Assembly: GCA_963718775.1 (NCBI GenBank)
Contig: OY970377.1
Location: forward strand, 186,001 to 250,000
DNA: 64,000 nt
Reading direction: 5' to 3'
DNA from: VRUE01 sp963718775
GTDB lineage: Bacteria > Actinomycetota > Thermoleophilia > Solirubrobacterales > 70-9
Part shown: positions 41,635-50,084 of the stretch, in pieces
How the letters are laid out: each line of letters begins with the position of its first letter
Numbering within the stretch: the first letter of the stretch is position 1
The notes under the pieces: generated by a model
Told to the model about the DNA's origin: nothing
Databases searched by the model: none
Seen by the model: only the letters and a program-made list of their open reading frames with translations
Program-made: the position numbers and the translations under genes

Positions 41635-42767
41635 TCGAGGAGCCGCCCGATCTCGACGGCCTCGAGCGCGAGATCGTCGCGCTGTCGGGCCCGGACATGC
41701 CGCGGATGGGCTGGGGATCGCACCCCTGCCAGGGCGTCTACTACCGCCCGAGCGGCACTCGGCCGAAGGTCGCGTTCATCGCCGCGCATTACAACATCGA
41801 CTTCTCCGAGCACTACCTGGCCGACCACCTCGCCCACCGGGGCTTTGGCTTCCTCGGCTGGAACACTCGTTTCCGCGGCATGGAGGCGTTCTTCCTTCTC
41901 GACCGCGCTCTGCTCGACATCGGCCTCGGCGTACGCTGGCTACGCGAGCAGGGCGTACAGACCGTCGTCCTGCTCGGCAACTCAGGCGGCGGTTCGCTGA
42001 TCGCCGCCTACCAGGCGCAGTCCCAGCAGCCGGTCCTCCGCCCTGCCTTCGGGATGCCGCTGGCCGACGGCCTCGACGAGCTGCCTTCCGGTGACCTCTA
42101 CGTAAGCGTCGCCGCGCATCCCGGCCGGCCCGAGGTGCTGACCAACTGGCTCGATCCGGCGGTCGTCGACGAGAGCGATCCGGTCGCCTCCGACTCGGCG
42201 CTCGACATGTACGACGAGGCGAACGGCCCGCCGTACGCTCCCGAGTTCGTCGAGCGCTATCGCGCCGCCCAGCGGGCGCGGAATCACCGCATCACCCAGT
42301 GGGCCAGGGAGGAGCTCGAGCGCATGCAGGCCGCCGGGCGGTTCGACCGCCTTTTCACCGTCAACCGCACCTGGGCCGATCTGCGCTTCGTCGACGACAC
42401 CCTCGACCCGTCCGACCGTCCAACGCCTGCGTGCTACCTCGGCGACCCACGCTTCGCCAACAGCGGCGTGCTCGGCATCGGCACGCTGAACACGCTGCGC
42501 ACCTGGCTTTCGATGTGGAGCCTCGAGGAGTCACAGTGCAACTCCGAAGAGCACCTGGCGGCGATCTCCCAGCCCTCCCTCGTCATCCAGCCGACGATGG
42601 ACACCGGCATCTTCCCCAGCGACGCGCAGGCGATCTGCGACGGCCTCGCGGCAACCGACAAGCGACTGGTCGAACTGCCCGGCGACCACTACTTCCGCGG
42701 CGCCGAGGGCGCCCGAGCAGAGGTCGCGGACCTGCTTGCCACTTGGGTAAACGAGCGCTGCGACTAA
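41631..42767 (+). CDS. Alpha/beta hydrolase
   Basis: 378 aa, GTG start overlapping the previous stop once its frame is repaired. The nucleophile elbow is VVLLGNSGGGSLIAAY. An upstream cap region (VAFIAAHYNIDFSEHYLADH, LGWNTRFRGMEAFFL) and a C-terminal TMDTGIFPSD with LPGDHYF supply the acid and His. It is the last gene of the aromatic operon and may hydrolyse an ester or C-C bond of a substrate or side product. Confidence 0.8.
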   Translation: MIEEPPDLDGLEREIVALSGPDMPRMGWGSHPCQGVYYRPSGTRPKVAFIAAHYNIDFSEHYLADHLAHRGFGFLGWNTRFRGMEAFFLLDRALLDIGLGVRWLREQGVQTVVLLGNSGGGSLIAAYQAQSQQPVLRPAFGMPLADGLDELPSGDLYVSVAAHPGRPEVLTNWLDPAVVDESDPVASDSALDMYDEANGPPYAPEFVERYRAAQRARNHRITQWAREELERMQAAGRFDRLFTVNRTWADLRFVDDTLDPSDRPTPACYLGDPRFANSGVLGIGTLNTLRTWLSMWSLEESQCNSEEHLAAISQPSLVIQPTMDTGIFPSDAQAICDGLAATDKRLVELPGDHYFRGAEGARAEVADLLATWVNERCD

Positions 42768-42921
42768 GCCACGGACCCTTGCCGGGGACCAGTTTCGTCC
42801 GCTTCTGTGACTGCATCGCACAGAACGCCTGCGCAACTTTGACAACCGGCCGGTTTGAGAACTCCGATCACTCCTGATGGCCGCAGGGGCCCGGGAGAAC
42901 GACCCAAGGAGGCAGGTTGAC

Positions 42922-43971
42922 ATGTGTCGACATCGACACGCAGACGATGCACATGCCCGCAGGGGCAGAAGGCACGGGACGTTGGGGCGACTCGGCTTCA
43001 TGGCAGCGATTGCGGCAAGCGCCGCGGCACTGATGGCGCCCGCCGCGCAGGCGTCCACGGTGACGGTCGGAAGCGTTTTGCCGCCGGGCGCCGTCGCGAC
43101 GGAGTTCAACACCGTGCAGACTCGTTTCAACACCGCGCTGCCCGAGAAAGGCGCCAACCTGACTTCACCGGTGGATGGCGCGATCGTGCGCTGGCGGATG
43201 CAGGACCCCGAAGGCGGGCCCTTCCGCCTGCGCGTGCTGCGGCCCAACGGCTCGGGCGGCTACTTCGCCGTGAGCACGAGCAACCCGGTGACTCCCGCGG
43301 GGCCCGGAGTGCAGATCTTCACCGCGAACCTGCCGGTCAAGGCGGGCGACCTGATCGGCGTCGACCCCACCAACGGCACGGACAAAATCGGCATCGCCGA
43401 CGTGGCGGGCGCCAGCTACGGCTTCTTCTTCCCGCCACCCTTCGACGCATCGACTGTCGCCCCCAGCGGCAGCGAAGCCGGCAAGGAGATCGCTCTGAGC
43501 GCCGAAGTCCAGCCCGCTCCCGCGATCACGTCGATCGCACCGAACTTCGGGCCGGTCGCCGGCGGCGCCACGGTGACGATCACCGGCACGGACCTGGCCT
43601 CGGTCAGCGCCGTCAAGTTCGGCACCGTTCCCGCGACCAGCGTCAAGGCCGAATCGGAAACCCAGATCACCGCGGTCGCCCCGGCGAGCACGATCGTCGG
43701 CGCCGTCGACGTGACTGCGACGACCCTGGCCGGAACCAGCGCCGTGAGTAGCAACGACCGGTTCTTCTACGAAGGCTGCGCCGTCCCCAAGCTGAAAGGC
43801 AAGAAGCTCAAGGCGGCCAAGCGAGCCCTCTTCCGAGCCGACTGCAAGGTGGGCACGATCAAGCGCCGGACCAGCAAGAAGAAGCCCGGCAAGGTGCTCG
43901 CCCAGAGCCCCAAGCCCGGCAAAGTCCTGGCATCCGGGACGAAAGTGAATCTCACAGTGGGGAAGAAGTAG
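42922..43971 (+). CDS. Secreted IPT/TIG and PASTA-domain protein
   Basis: 349 aa. A long N-terminal region precedes a signal segment (FMAAIAASAAALMAPAAQAS). The body has a beta-rich domain (RWRMQDPEGGPFRLRVLRPN), an IPT/TIG domain (AITSIAPNFGPVAGGATVTI through TTLAGTSAVSSND) and a C-terminal Lys-rich PASTA unit (CAVPKLKGKKLKAAKRALFR, AQSPKPGKVLASGTKVNLTV). PASTA domains bind peptidoglycan fragments, so it may associate with the cell wall. ATG 42922 is chosen because AAGGAGG lies 9 bases upstream. A GTGTCGA/TCGACAC palindrome overlaps the first codons. Confidence 0.75.
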   Translation: MCRHRHADDAHARRGRRHGTLGRLGFMAAIAASAAALMAPAAQASTVTVGSVLPPGAVATEFNTVQTRFNTALPEKGANLTSPVDGAIVRWRMQDPEGGPFRLRVLRPNGSGGYFAVSTSNPVTPAGPGVQIFTANLPVKAGDLIGVDPTNGTDKIGIADVAGASYGFFFPPPFDASTVAPSGSEAGKEIALSAEVQPAPAITSIAPNFGPVAGGATVTITGTDLASVSAVKFGTVPATSVKAESETQITAVAPASTIVGAVDVTATTLAGTSAVSSNDRFFYEGCAVPKLKGKKLKAAKRALFRADCKVGTIKRRTSKKKPGKVLAQSPKPGKVLASGTKVNLTVGKK

Positions 43972-44002
43972 GGCCTACCTAACCCCGCGGACCTTGCGAC
44001 AG

Positions 44003-44037
44003 AGCCGGCCGTCACCTTCATCGAGGGTGGCGGCCGG
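44003..44037. terminator. Bidirectional terminator hairpin between convergent genes
   Basis: Arms GCCGGCCGTCACC (44003-44015) and GGTGGCGGCCGGC (44025-44037) pair over 13 bp with one mismatch and a 9-nt loop. It lies between the stop of the TIG/PASTA gene and the stop of the acyl-CoA dehydrogenase gene, which point at each other. Confidence 0.6.
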
Positions 44038-44054
44038 CCCCGTGTGGAGCGCGG

Positions 44055-45299
44055 CTAGCGCGAGACGAAGCCGAAGAGGTGGCCGGCGATGTTGCGGATC
44101 TGGATCTCTTCGGAGCCCTCGGTGATCCGGTAGCGACGGTGGTGGCGGTAGATGTGCTCGAACTGCTTGTGCCTGGTGTAGCCGACACCGCCGTGCACTT
44201 GCATCGCCCGGTCCGCCGCGTCGCAGACGAGGCGGTTGGCGCGGTAGTTGCACATCGAGACCTTGTCGCTTATGCCGCTGACGCGACCCTCGCCGCTGTC
44301 CATCTCGTGCGCCGTCTTGCGCACCAGGCCCCGCAGCATCTCGATCTCGGTCGCGAGCTCGACCAGCGGCCACTGGATCGCCTGGCGCTCGGCGAGAGCC
44401 TTGCCGAAGGTCTTGCGCGAGCGCGCGTAGGCGACCGACTCGCTCACGCAGTACTCGGCGGCGCCAACCCCCGAGGCCGCCTGGCGGATGCGATTCTCGT
44501 GGACGAAGAGCAGCGCCGTGGCGAGACCCCTCCCCTCTTCGCCGAGGATCGCGCCGTCGGGCACCCGCACGTCCTTCAAGACCACCTCGGCGTGATCGGT
44601 CGGCATGTTGAAGGTCCAGTGCATATATGGGACCTCGACGCCGGGAGCGTCCATCGGGACGATGAAGGCGGTGATCCCCTCGCCGGCGCCCGGGTCGCCG
44701 GAGGTGCGGGCGAAGACGATTGCGTGCCGGGCGAAGCTGGCCCCGCTGATGAAGCGCTTGGCCCCGTTGATCACCCAGTCCCCGCCGTCCCGAGCGGCCG
44801 TCGTCTCCAGCCAGGTCGCGTCGCTGCCGTGGTCGGGCTCGGTCAGGCCGAAGGCGAACTCCGCCTCTCCGGCGATCGCGCCGGCCAGGAAGGCATCCTT
44901 CTGCTCGTCGCTGCCGAACTGCTCGAGGATCAGCGGGAAGACGAGGTTGCCGACCACCGAGGACTCCATCTGAAGGTCGTTGTGCAGGCCAAGCCCCTTG
45001 GCGGCAAGGTGATCGCGGATCACCGCCATCCCGAGGTTGGTCCCATCACGCCCGCCCATCCTCTTCGGCAGCACGTAGCGGAAGAAGCCGGCCGCGTCGG
45101 CCCGGCGCCGCATCTCCCCCAGCAGCTCGACCCACTCCCGCGAGTGGACGCCGTCGTTCTCCCAATCGGTGCGCTTCCACTCGCGGCGATGGTCGAAGAA
45201 CTGCATGTTCTCCGCTTCGAGCGGTTTGATCTCGGCCTCGATGAAGGCGTCCAGGTCGGCGATGAAGTCCAACAGGACCTGGGGCAGCGTGTAGTCCAT
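44055..45299 (-). CDS. Acyl-CoA dehydrogenase family protein (LvaC-like)
   Basis: 414 aa. FAD-dependent fold: FAFGLTEPDHGSDATWLETT, ARDGGDWVINGAKRFISGAS, VHENRIRQAASGVGAAEYCV, SRKTFGKALAERQAIQWPLV and MQVHGGVGYTRHKQFEHIYR. It is the last gene of a TetR-SDR-kinase-DUF6285-dehydrogenase run. In the levulinate (lva) pathway and in mammalian ACAD10/11, this enzyme type converts 4-phosphoacyl-CoA to an enoyl/3-hydroxyacyl-CoA. That role is inferred from neighbours. ATG 45299 is taken as the start because the acidic helix of the family (VLLDFIADLDAFIEAEIKPL) begins shortly after it. Confidence 0.88.
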   Translation of the reverse strand: MDYTLPQVLLDFIADLDAFIEAEIKPLEAENMQFFDHRREWKRTDWENDGVHSREWVELLGEMRRRADAAGFFRYVLPKRMGGRDGTNLGMAVIRDHLAAKGLGLHNDLQMESSVVGNLVFPLILEQFGSDEQKDAFLAGAIAGEAEFAFGLTEPDHGSDATWLETTAARDGGDWVINGAKRFISGASFARHAIVFARTSGDPGAGEGITAFIVPMDAPGVEVPYMHWTFNMPTDHAEVVLKDVRVPDGAILGEEGRGLATALLFVHENRIRQAASGVGAAEYCVSESVAYARSRKTFGKALAERQAIQWPLVELATEIEMLRGLVRKTAHEMDSGEGRVSGISDKVSMCNYRANRLVCDAADRAMQVHGGVGYTRHKQFEHIYRHHRRYRITEGSEEIQIRNIAGHLFGFVSR

Positions 45300-45306
45300 C
45301 GGCCGG

Positions 45307-45723
45307 TTACCTGCCTTTGTCTCGGGTTTTCGGATTTGAGGTCTCGGCGCCAGAGGCGGGCATCCGCAGGACACGGTCGGCGTCCTCGGGTTCGACGTAG
45401 CGCGGGTTCCAGAGGCTGAGCTTCTCGACGACGTCGCGCCGCGCGACCTCGATCACCTCGTCGAGGCGGCCGTCGAGCTCGCCGGCCCGGATCGCCCGGG
45501 CCAGCTCGTCGTCGTCGCGAACCCCCAGCGTCGCCAACCGCTCCGCGTGCCGTCGCGCCCGCTCCGGCCCGAGCACCAGCTCGCGCTCGACCGTGGCGGC
45601 GACGTTTGCCGCGACGCGGGCCATGAAGCTGAGGCGCCCATCAGTACCGGGCATGACGTCCTGTTCGAGGAAGGACCGCAGCGCCTCGACCAGCTCCACC
45701 GTCGTCGGCACTCCGCGCGCCAT
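45307..45723 (-). CDS. DUF6285-like protein (LvaB-like accessory of the kinase)
   Basis: 138 aa. VPTTVELVEALRSFLEQDVM, then LSFMARVAANVAATVEREL, LGVRDDDELARAIRAGELDG and VARRDVVEKLSLWNPRYV. This helical small protein is always found beside an aminoglycoside-phosphotransferase-type kinase in clusters I can recall, and corresponds to LvaB, needed for activity of the LvaA kinase. It begins one base after the kinase stop and ends 7 bp before the dehydrogenase start. Confidence 0.75.
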   Translation of the reverse strand: MARGVPTTVELVEALRSFLEQDVMPGTDGRLSFMARVAANVAATVERELVLGPERARRHAERLATLGVRDDDELARAIRAGELDGRLDEVIEVARRDVVEKLSLWNPRYVEPEDADRVLRMPASGAETSNPKTRDKGR

Positions 45724-45724
45724 C

Positions 45725-46729
45725 TCAGCCTCCCCGTCCGTCGAGATACAGGAGGACGTCGTACTCCTGCTCCCAGACGCGCCTGCCGATCGCCGCCAGC
45801 TCGACCGAGCGAACGTCGCCGGAGAGGTGCCGGGACGCCTGAACCATGCAACCGACTCCCCACCAAACGCTGCTGTAGAGCTCCCACCAGCGGACCAGCT
45901 CGCGGTCGACCGGCTGCCCCGAGACCTTTTCGTAGCCCCGGAAGAGGTCGTCGTAGTCGCCGAAGCCGCCAACCGGGCGCTCGACGACCCCGAAGCGCCA
46001 GCAACGTGCGCAGAGGTAGCCGAGGTCCTCCATCGGGTCGCCGAGGTGGACGAGCTCCCAGTCGAGCACCGCGCGGATGTCATCGGGGTCGACCAGCAGG
46101 TTGCCGTTGCGGAAATCGCCGTGGACGACAGAGGCGGCCTCGGTCGCGGGCCGATTCTGCTCCAGCCGACGCATGCCCAGCTCGAGGGCCGGGCTGCTCT
46201 CCTCGAAGAAGTCGAGTGCGCCGCGCAGCTGCAGGAGAAGGTCCGGCGCCTCCAGCCCCTCCACCTCCTCGGGCGGGATCGTGTGGACCCGGGCGAGGAT
46301 TTCCCCGCAGCGCTCGGCCAGGCGCGGGCGAACGTCGGCGTAGGCGTCGTCGCTGAGGATGCGGCGCGGAACCGTCTCGCCCTCGACGAAGTCCATGACG
46401 ATAAAGGGGGCGTCGAGGGGCGTCGGGCCCTTGCTTTGGGCAATCACCCGCGGCACCGGAACGCCGGCGCGCCCGGCCGCCTCGATCGCAGTCGCCTCGC
46501 GCACCATCGCCTCCCCGGCCCGTGCCGCCCGCGGAGGATCGCGGCGCAGGATCAGCGGCCGTTCGCCGCCATCGGCGAAGGTCGCATCGAAGGCCCATGT
46601 CTCGCGGCTGGCTCCGCCGGTCAGCCGCCGCAGGTTGCGAACGTCGACATCGGGCTCGGCGAATGCGTCGGCCACGACGGCAGGGAGCTGCTCGGCGAGT
46701 TGTTCCTCCGGCGTCGCCACGGAGCTCAT
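45725..46729 (-). CDS. APH-family phosphotransferase (LvaA-like acyl-CoA kinase)
   Basis: 334 aa. N-lobe VRNLRRLTGGASRETWAFDA, Gly-rich loop and the Lys of LILRRDPP. The catalytic Brenner motif is VVHGDFRNGNLLVDPDDIRA, then VLDWELVHLGDPMEDLGYLC as the metal-binding DWE. In this gene context it is likely a 4-hydroxyacyl-CoA kinase, as LvaA is, and not an antibiotic-resistance enzyme. The ATG at 46729 follows the SDR stop by 3 bp. Its stop is followed by TGAGATG, leading into the DUF6285 gene. Confidence 0.85.
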   Translation of the reverse strand: MSSVATPEEQLAEQLPAVVADAFAEPDVDVRNLRRLTGGASRETWAFDATFADGGERPLILRRDPPRAARAGEAMVREATAIEAAGRAGVPVPRVIAQSKGPTPLDAPFIVMDFVEGETVPRRILSDDAYADVRPRLAERCGEILARVHTIPPEEVEGLEAPDLLLQLRGALDFFEESSPALELGMRRLEQNRPATEAASVVHGDFRNGNLLVDPDDIRAVLDWELVHLGDPMEDLGYLCARCWRFGVVERPVGGFGDYDDLFRGYEKVSGQPVDRELVRWWELYSSVWWGVGCMVQASRHLSGDVRSVELAAIGRRVWEQEYDVLLYLDGRGG

Positions 46730-46732
46730 CGG

Positions 46733-47500
46733 TCAGAAGGCGCGGTAGCCGCCGTCGATCAGAAAGGAGTCGCCGGTGTGGTACTCGCTGACACTGCTGG
46801 CGAGGTAGACGGCGATCCCGGCGAAATCGGCCGGCGTGCCCCAGCGACGCGCGGGAATCCGCGGCAGCACGCGATCGACGAAGGGCTGCGAGGCGAGCAT
46901 CTCGTCGGTCATCGCCGACTCGACCCAGCCCGGCAGGATCGAGTTGGCCCGGATTCCGTATTTCGCCAGCTCGACCGCGCAGGAGTTGATCATCGAGATC
47001 AGCCCTCCCTTGGAGGCCGCGTAGTTCTGTCCCCGGGGCTGCCCGGAGAGCGCCGCCAGGCTGGCCACCCCGACCAAGCTGCCACCTTCACCACGCTCGA
47101 CCATGTCGCGGGCGGCGCCCTGCAGGGTCAGGAAGGCCCCGTTGAGGTTCACCGCCAAGACCCTGTTGAACTCCTCGGGCGTCATCTCGAGAAAACGCTG
47201 AAACCCGGCCGCCACCCCGGCGCAGGCAAAGCAGGAGTCGACCCGCCCGAGCTGATCCAAGGTCTCAGCGAAACCCGCCTCGACTTCCTGCGCTGAGCTG
47301 ACGTCGCAGCGAACGGCGAGGACCTTCCCTCCGAGGCCGGCGATCTGCTCGCGGGCGACCTCGTTGCGCTCCTCGTTGCGCCCCCAGATGCAGACACTCG
47401 CGCCGGCGGCTGCCAGGCCCTCGGCCATGCCGAGCCCGATGCCGCTGTTGCCTCCGGTGACCAGGGCTACCTGCCCCGACAAATCGAACGGCTTCCCCAT
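46733..47500 (-). CDS. SDR-family oxidoreductase (LvaD-like)
   Basis: 255 aa. NAD(P)-binding TGGNSGIGLGMAEGLAAAGA, NADB motif CACAG (in place of NNAG), the catalytic Ser in VGVASLAALSG, and YAASKGGLISM (Tyr-x3-Lys). ATG 47500 has GGGAGAGGG just upstream. It would reduce a 4-oxoacyl-CoA or oxidise a hydroxyl before phosphorylation in the inferred 4-hydroxyacyl-CoA route. The atypical CACAG for NNAG is notable but still compatible with activity. Confidence 0.85.
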   Translation of the reverse strand: MGKPFDLSGQVALVTGGNSGIGLGMAEGLAAAGASVCIWGRNEERNEVAREQIAGLGGKVLAVRCDVSSAQEVEAGFAETLDQLGRVDSCFACAGVAAGFQRFLEMTPEEFNRVLAVNLNGAFLTLQGAARDMVERGEGGSLVGVASLAALSGQPRGQNYAASKGGLISMINSCAVELAKYGIRANSILPGWVESAMTDEMLASQPFVDRVLPRIPARRWGTPADFAGIAVYLASSVSEYHTGDSFLIDGGYRAF

Positions 47501-47516
47501 ATTCCCTCTCCCAAGG

Positions 47517-47532
47517 TTGACCGGCCGGATGA
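47517..47532. promoter_or_regulatory. Possible TetR site upstream of the SDR gene
   Basis: TTGACCGGCCGGATGA lies 17 bp upstream of the SDR start. It resembles the two TTGACC(G/A)TCGGT sites upstream of tetR at 48233-48281, with one extra base in the centre, so it could be a third site for the same regulator. Confidence 0.3.
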
Positions 47533-47564
47533 TACGTCCCGAGGCTGGGCATACCACGCCCCGT

Positions 47565-47591
47565 CAGGCTCAGTTCCGCCCTGAGAGCCTG
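47565..47591 (-). terminator. Hairpin downstream of the TetR gene
   Basis: CAGGCTCAG (47565-47573) pairs with CTGAGAGCCTG (47581-47591), with a two-base bulge, 7 bp beyond the tetR stop. It may separate tetR from the downstream operon partly or fully. Confidence 0.35.
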
Positions 47592-47598
47592 ACCACCC

Positions 47599-48198
47599 TT
47601 AGCCGGCCTCGAGCGGTATGGCATCCGCAGCGGCGAGCGCGCCGAACAGGGTTCCGAGTAGAAGATCGCGCAACTCGTCGCGGGAAAGATCGCGGTGGTC
47701 GATCCAGTCGAGGCAGGCCCCGTCCATGAACCAGAGCCAGCCGTGGACGGCGGCGCGCGCCTTGGGCGGCGCGCCGTCCGAGTAGAGGCCCTCGAGGATC
47801 CGCGCGGCCGTTTTCGTTCGGACCTCTTCGACGAGCTCCCGTACCTCGGGGACGCTGCTGACGCTCTGCATCAGCTTGCCGTAGGCAAGCGCGTTGTCGT
47901 CGATCAGCTCGAGGAAGGCCTCGAGGCTTCCTCGCAGCTGGTCGAGCGGCGGCAGGGTCGGGTCGGGCTCGGTCCGCGCCCGCAGCTGCTCGGCCGCCTG
48001 GGCGAGCGTCGCCTCGAAGAACGCCTGCTTGCTCGGAAAGTAGTGGTAGAGCAGCGGCTTGGAGATCCCCACCTTGCGGGCGATCTCACGCATCGAGAGC
48101 TCGTCGTAGGAGTGGCGCGCAAACAATTCGGCGCCACGCTCGAGCAGCTGCTCGCGCCGGTCCTCGGCCTGGAGCCGTCGATAGGCAGGGCGGGTCAT
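47599..48198 (-). CDS. TetR-family transcriptional repressor
   Basis: 199 aa. The N-terminal HTH is RREQLLERGAELFARHSYDE, LSMREIARKVGISKPLLYHY and FPSKQAFFEATLAQA. The C-terminal ligand domain is helical (LEAFLELIDDNALAYGKLMQ, VHGWLWFMDGACLDWI). Two related inverted-repeat sites lie upstream (48233-48281), which suggests autoregulation and control of the divergent DUF2339 gene, and perhaps of the SDR-kinase-dehydrogenase operon downstream. The ligand is probably an acyl-CoA of that pathway, an inference from position. Confidence 0.9.
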   Translation of the reverse strand: MTRPAYRRLQAEDRREQLLERGAELFARHSYDELSMREIARKVGISKPLLYHYFPSKQAFFEATLAQAAEQLRARTEPDPTLPPLDQLRGSLEAFLELIDDNALAYGKLMQSVSSVPEVRELVEEVRTKTAARILEGLYSDGAPPKARAAVHGWLWFMDGACLDWIDHRDLSRDELRDLLLGTLFGALAAADAIPLEAG

Positions 48199-48232
48199 CG
48201 CGGCTGAATCGTAGCTGTTTCGTGATTGCTTG

Positions 48233-48281
48233 TTGACCGTCGGTTGACAAGTTTGTTAGTTTGTTGACCATCGGTCAGCAA
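48233..48281. promoter_or_regulatory. Tandem putative TetR operators
   Basis: Site 1: TTGACCGTCGGTTGACAA (48233-48250). Site 2: TTGACCATCGGTCAGCAA (48264-48281). Their starts are 31 bp apart, so they lie on nearly the same face of the helix. Site 2 contains the perfect half-sites TGACC/GGTCA. Both lie in the 106-bp gap between tetR and the divergent membrane-protein gene, where they would cover both promoters. Confidence 0.55.
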
Positions 48282-48304
48282 ACAACAGAGCAGAGGAGGA
48301 AGCC

Positions 48305-50084
48305 ATGACCGAAGGAGGAGTCGAAGGTCGACTGGAGTCGAACGAACAGCAGCTGGCGGATCTGACCCGCCGGCTGGAGCGGATGGAGCGCCGGGTCTTT
48401 CCGTCCCCCTTTCCCGAAGCAACTGCCCAGCACGCAGCCCCTTGCCCGCCCTGCCACGAGAGCCGCGCAACCGGCGCCGTCCCGACCCGCGTCGAGACCC
48501 CCGCAGCGCGGCCTCGAGGAGGTCCTCGGCGGCCGCGTCCTCGCCTGGGTCGGCGGCGTCGCGATCCTGCTCGGGATCGTCTTCCTGCTCGGGATCGCGA
48601 TCGATCGTGGCTGGATCGACGAGCCGACGCGCACCGTCCTCGGCCTGCTCGGCTCCACCTTCCTTCTGGCTGCCGGAGTCTGGCTTTACGAACGCAAGGG
48701 ACGCACCGAGGCGGCGCTGGCAGCCGTGGCGAGCGCTCTCTCCGGCCTCTACGCGACGCTTCTGGTCGGGACGCAGGTGTACGACCTGATTCCGGTGGAG
48801 GCCGGCCTTGCCTGCGCCGGCCTGGTCGGGCTCGTCGGTGTGGCGCTCGCGGTCCGCTGGCAATCGATGCTCGTCGCCGCAATCGGGATTCTCGGCGCGC
48901 TGCTGGCGCCGGTCCTGGTCGGCACCGGAACCTCGGACCTCTCACTGGCCTTCATGGCGATCGCACTGGCAGCCGCCGTCGGGGTTCTGCTCTGGCAGAG
49001 GTGGAACGAGCTCTCGCTTGGCGCCTTCGTGATCTCGGCGCCCCAGCTCCTGGCCTGGTTCACCAACAACTACGACGACCGGCTGGCGGTCTCGCTGGGC
49101 GTGCTGGCCGGCTTCTGGGCGCTTTACGTGGTCGCCGCGATCGGCTACGAGCTGCGACCCCGCACCCCGGATGAGCTCCCGCTCGCGTCCTGGCTCCTGC
49201 TGCTCGCCAACGTCGTCCTGGTCGCCGGCACCGGTTACTACGGGCTCACCGAAACCGGCCACCCCAATGCCGCGATCGCGTGGCTTCTGGCCCTGGCCGC
49301 CAGCCACATCCTGCTCGGGGCTTTTGCCCTTCGCCGGGCGATCAACCGCGAGATCGGCTCGCTGCTCCTCGCGGTCGGCCTGGGCCTGTCGGCATTCGGC
49401 TTCGCCGATGCCCTCGACGGCCCCGTTCTGGTGATCGGCTGGGCCGCACAGGCGATCGCGCTGGCCTACCTGGCAACTCGGGCCAGCAAGGAGTCCCAGC
49501 CCTTCGGCTCGAATGCCGAGCGTCTCCTGATCGCGGCGGGCACGTACTTCGGCCTTGCCCTCGGGCACGTGCTCGCCTTCGAAGCGCCGCCCAGCGCGGT
49601 CATCTCAGGAGTGGACGATCTTGGTGGTGCGCTAGCCGGTCTCGGCATCTGCGCCGCTGCCGCGCTCTACGGCCGGTTCGCCCTGCGCGACTTCGGTCCC
49701 AATGTGGTCCAGGCCTGCGAGGCAATCGGCGCCGCCACGCTCGTCTACCTCGGCTCGGTGGCGATCATCGACACGGTCGGCGTCAGCGACTCGGGTGACT
49801 CGCTGCAGACAGGCCAGGTCCTGCTCTCGGCCTTCTGGACGCTGACGGGTCTCGGCGCCGTCGTCTACGGGCTGCTGCGCGATGTCAAGCGCCTCCGTCT
49901 CGGCGGGCTGGCACTGCTCGCGCTCGCCGTTGCCAAGGTCTACACCTACGACCTGGCCGAGCTCGACGAGCTCTCACGAGTGCTCTCGTTCATCGGGCTT
50001 GGGCTACTCCTGCTGGTCGGCGCCTTCGCCTACCAGCGGATTCAGGTCGGCGTGAGCAGTGACACCGAGGAGGCGGCCCGATGA
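48305..50084 (+). CDS. DUF2339 multi-pass membrane protein, frame interrupted
   Basis: The start ATG 48305 gives a coiled N-terminus (ESNEQQLADLTRRLERMERR) and a Pro-rich linker. After a one-base shift near 48495-48510 the frame continues LEEVLGGRVLAWVGGVAILL, GIVFLLGIAIDRGWIDEPTR and about 12-14 TM segments to the C-terminus (VLSFIGLGLLLLVGAFAYQR). The LGGRxLAWVGGxAILLGxxF start is the DUF2339 hallmark. Repaired length is about 593 aa. Its stop overlaps the next gene's ATG as ATGA. The function of the family is unknown; it is usually paired with DUF3999. Confidence 0.75.

Noticed and set aside
40659..42767. A 702-residue fusion of a PNPOx-like protein and an alpha/beta hydrolase
   Set aside because: About 60 residues before the hydrolase are out-of-frame translation. 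With one base removed near 41436 the first protein ends with TGA in a GTGA overlap with the hydrolase start.
42931..42944. Operator formed by GTGTCGA/TCGACAC around the first codons of the TIG/PASTA gene
   Set aside because: The palindrome is short, lies within the coding start downstream of the ribosome binding site, and could arise by chance in GC-rich DNA; noted in the gene entry only.
45725..46729. Aminoglycoside resistance phosphotransferase
   Set aside because: The Brenner motif is shared by many small-molecule kinases. Neighbouring DUF6285-like, acyl-CoA dehydrogenase and SDR genes point to acyl-CoA metabolism.
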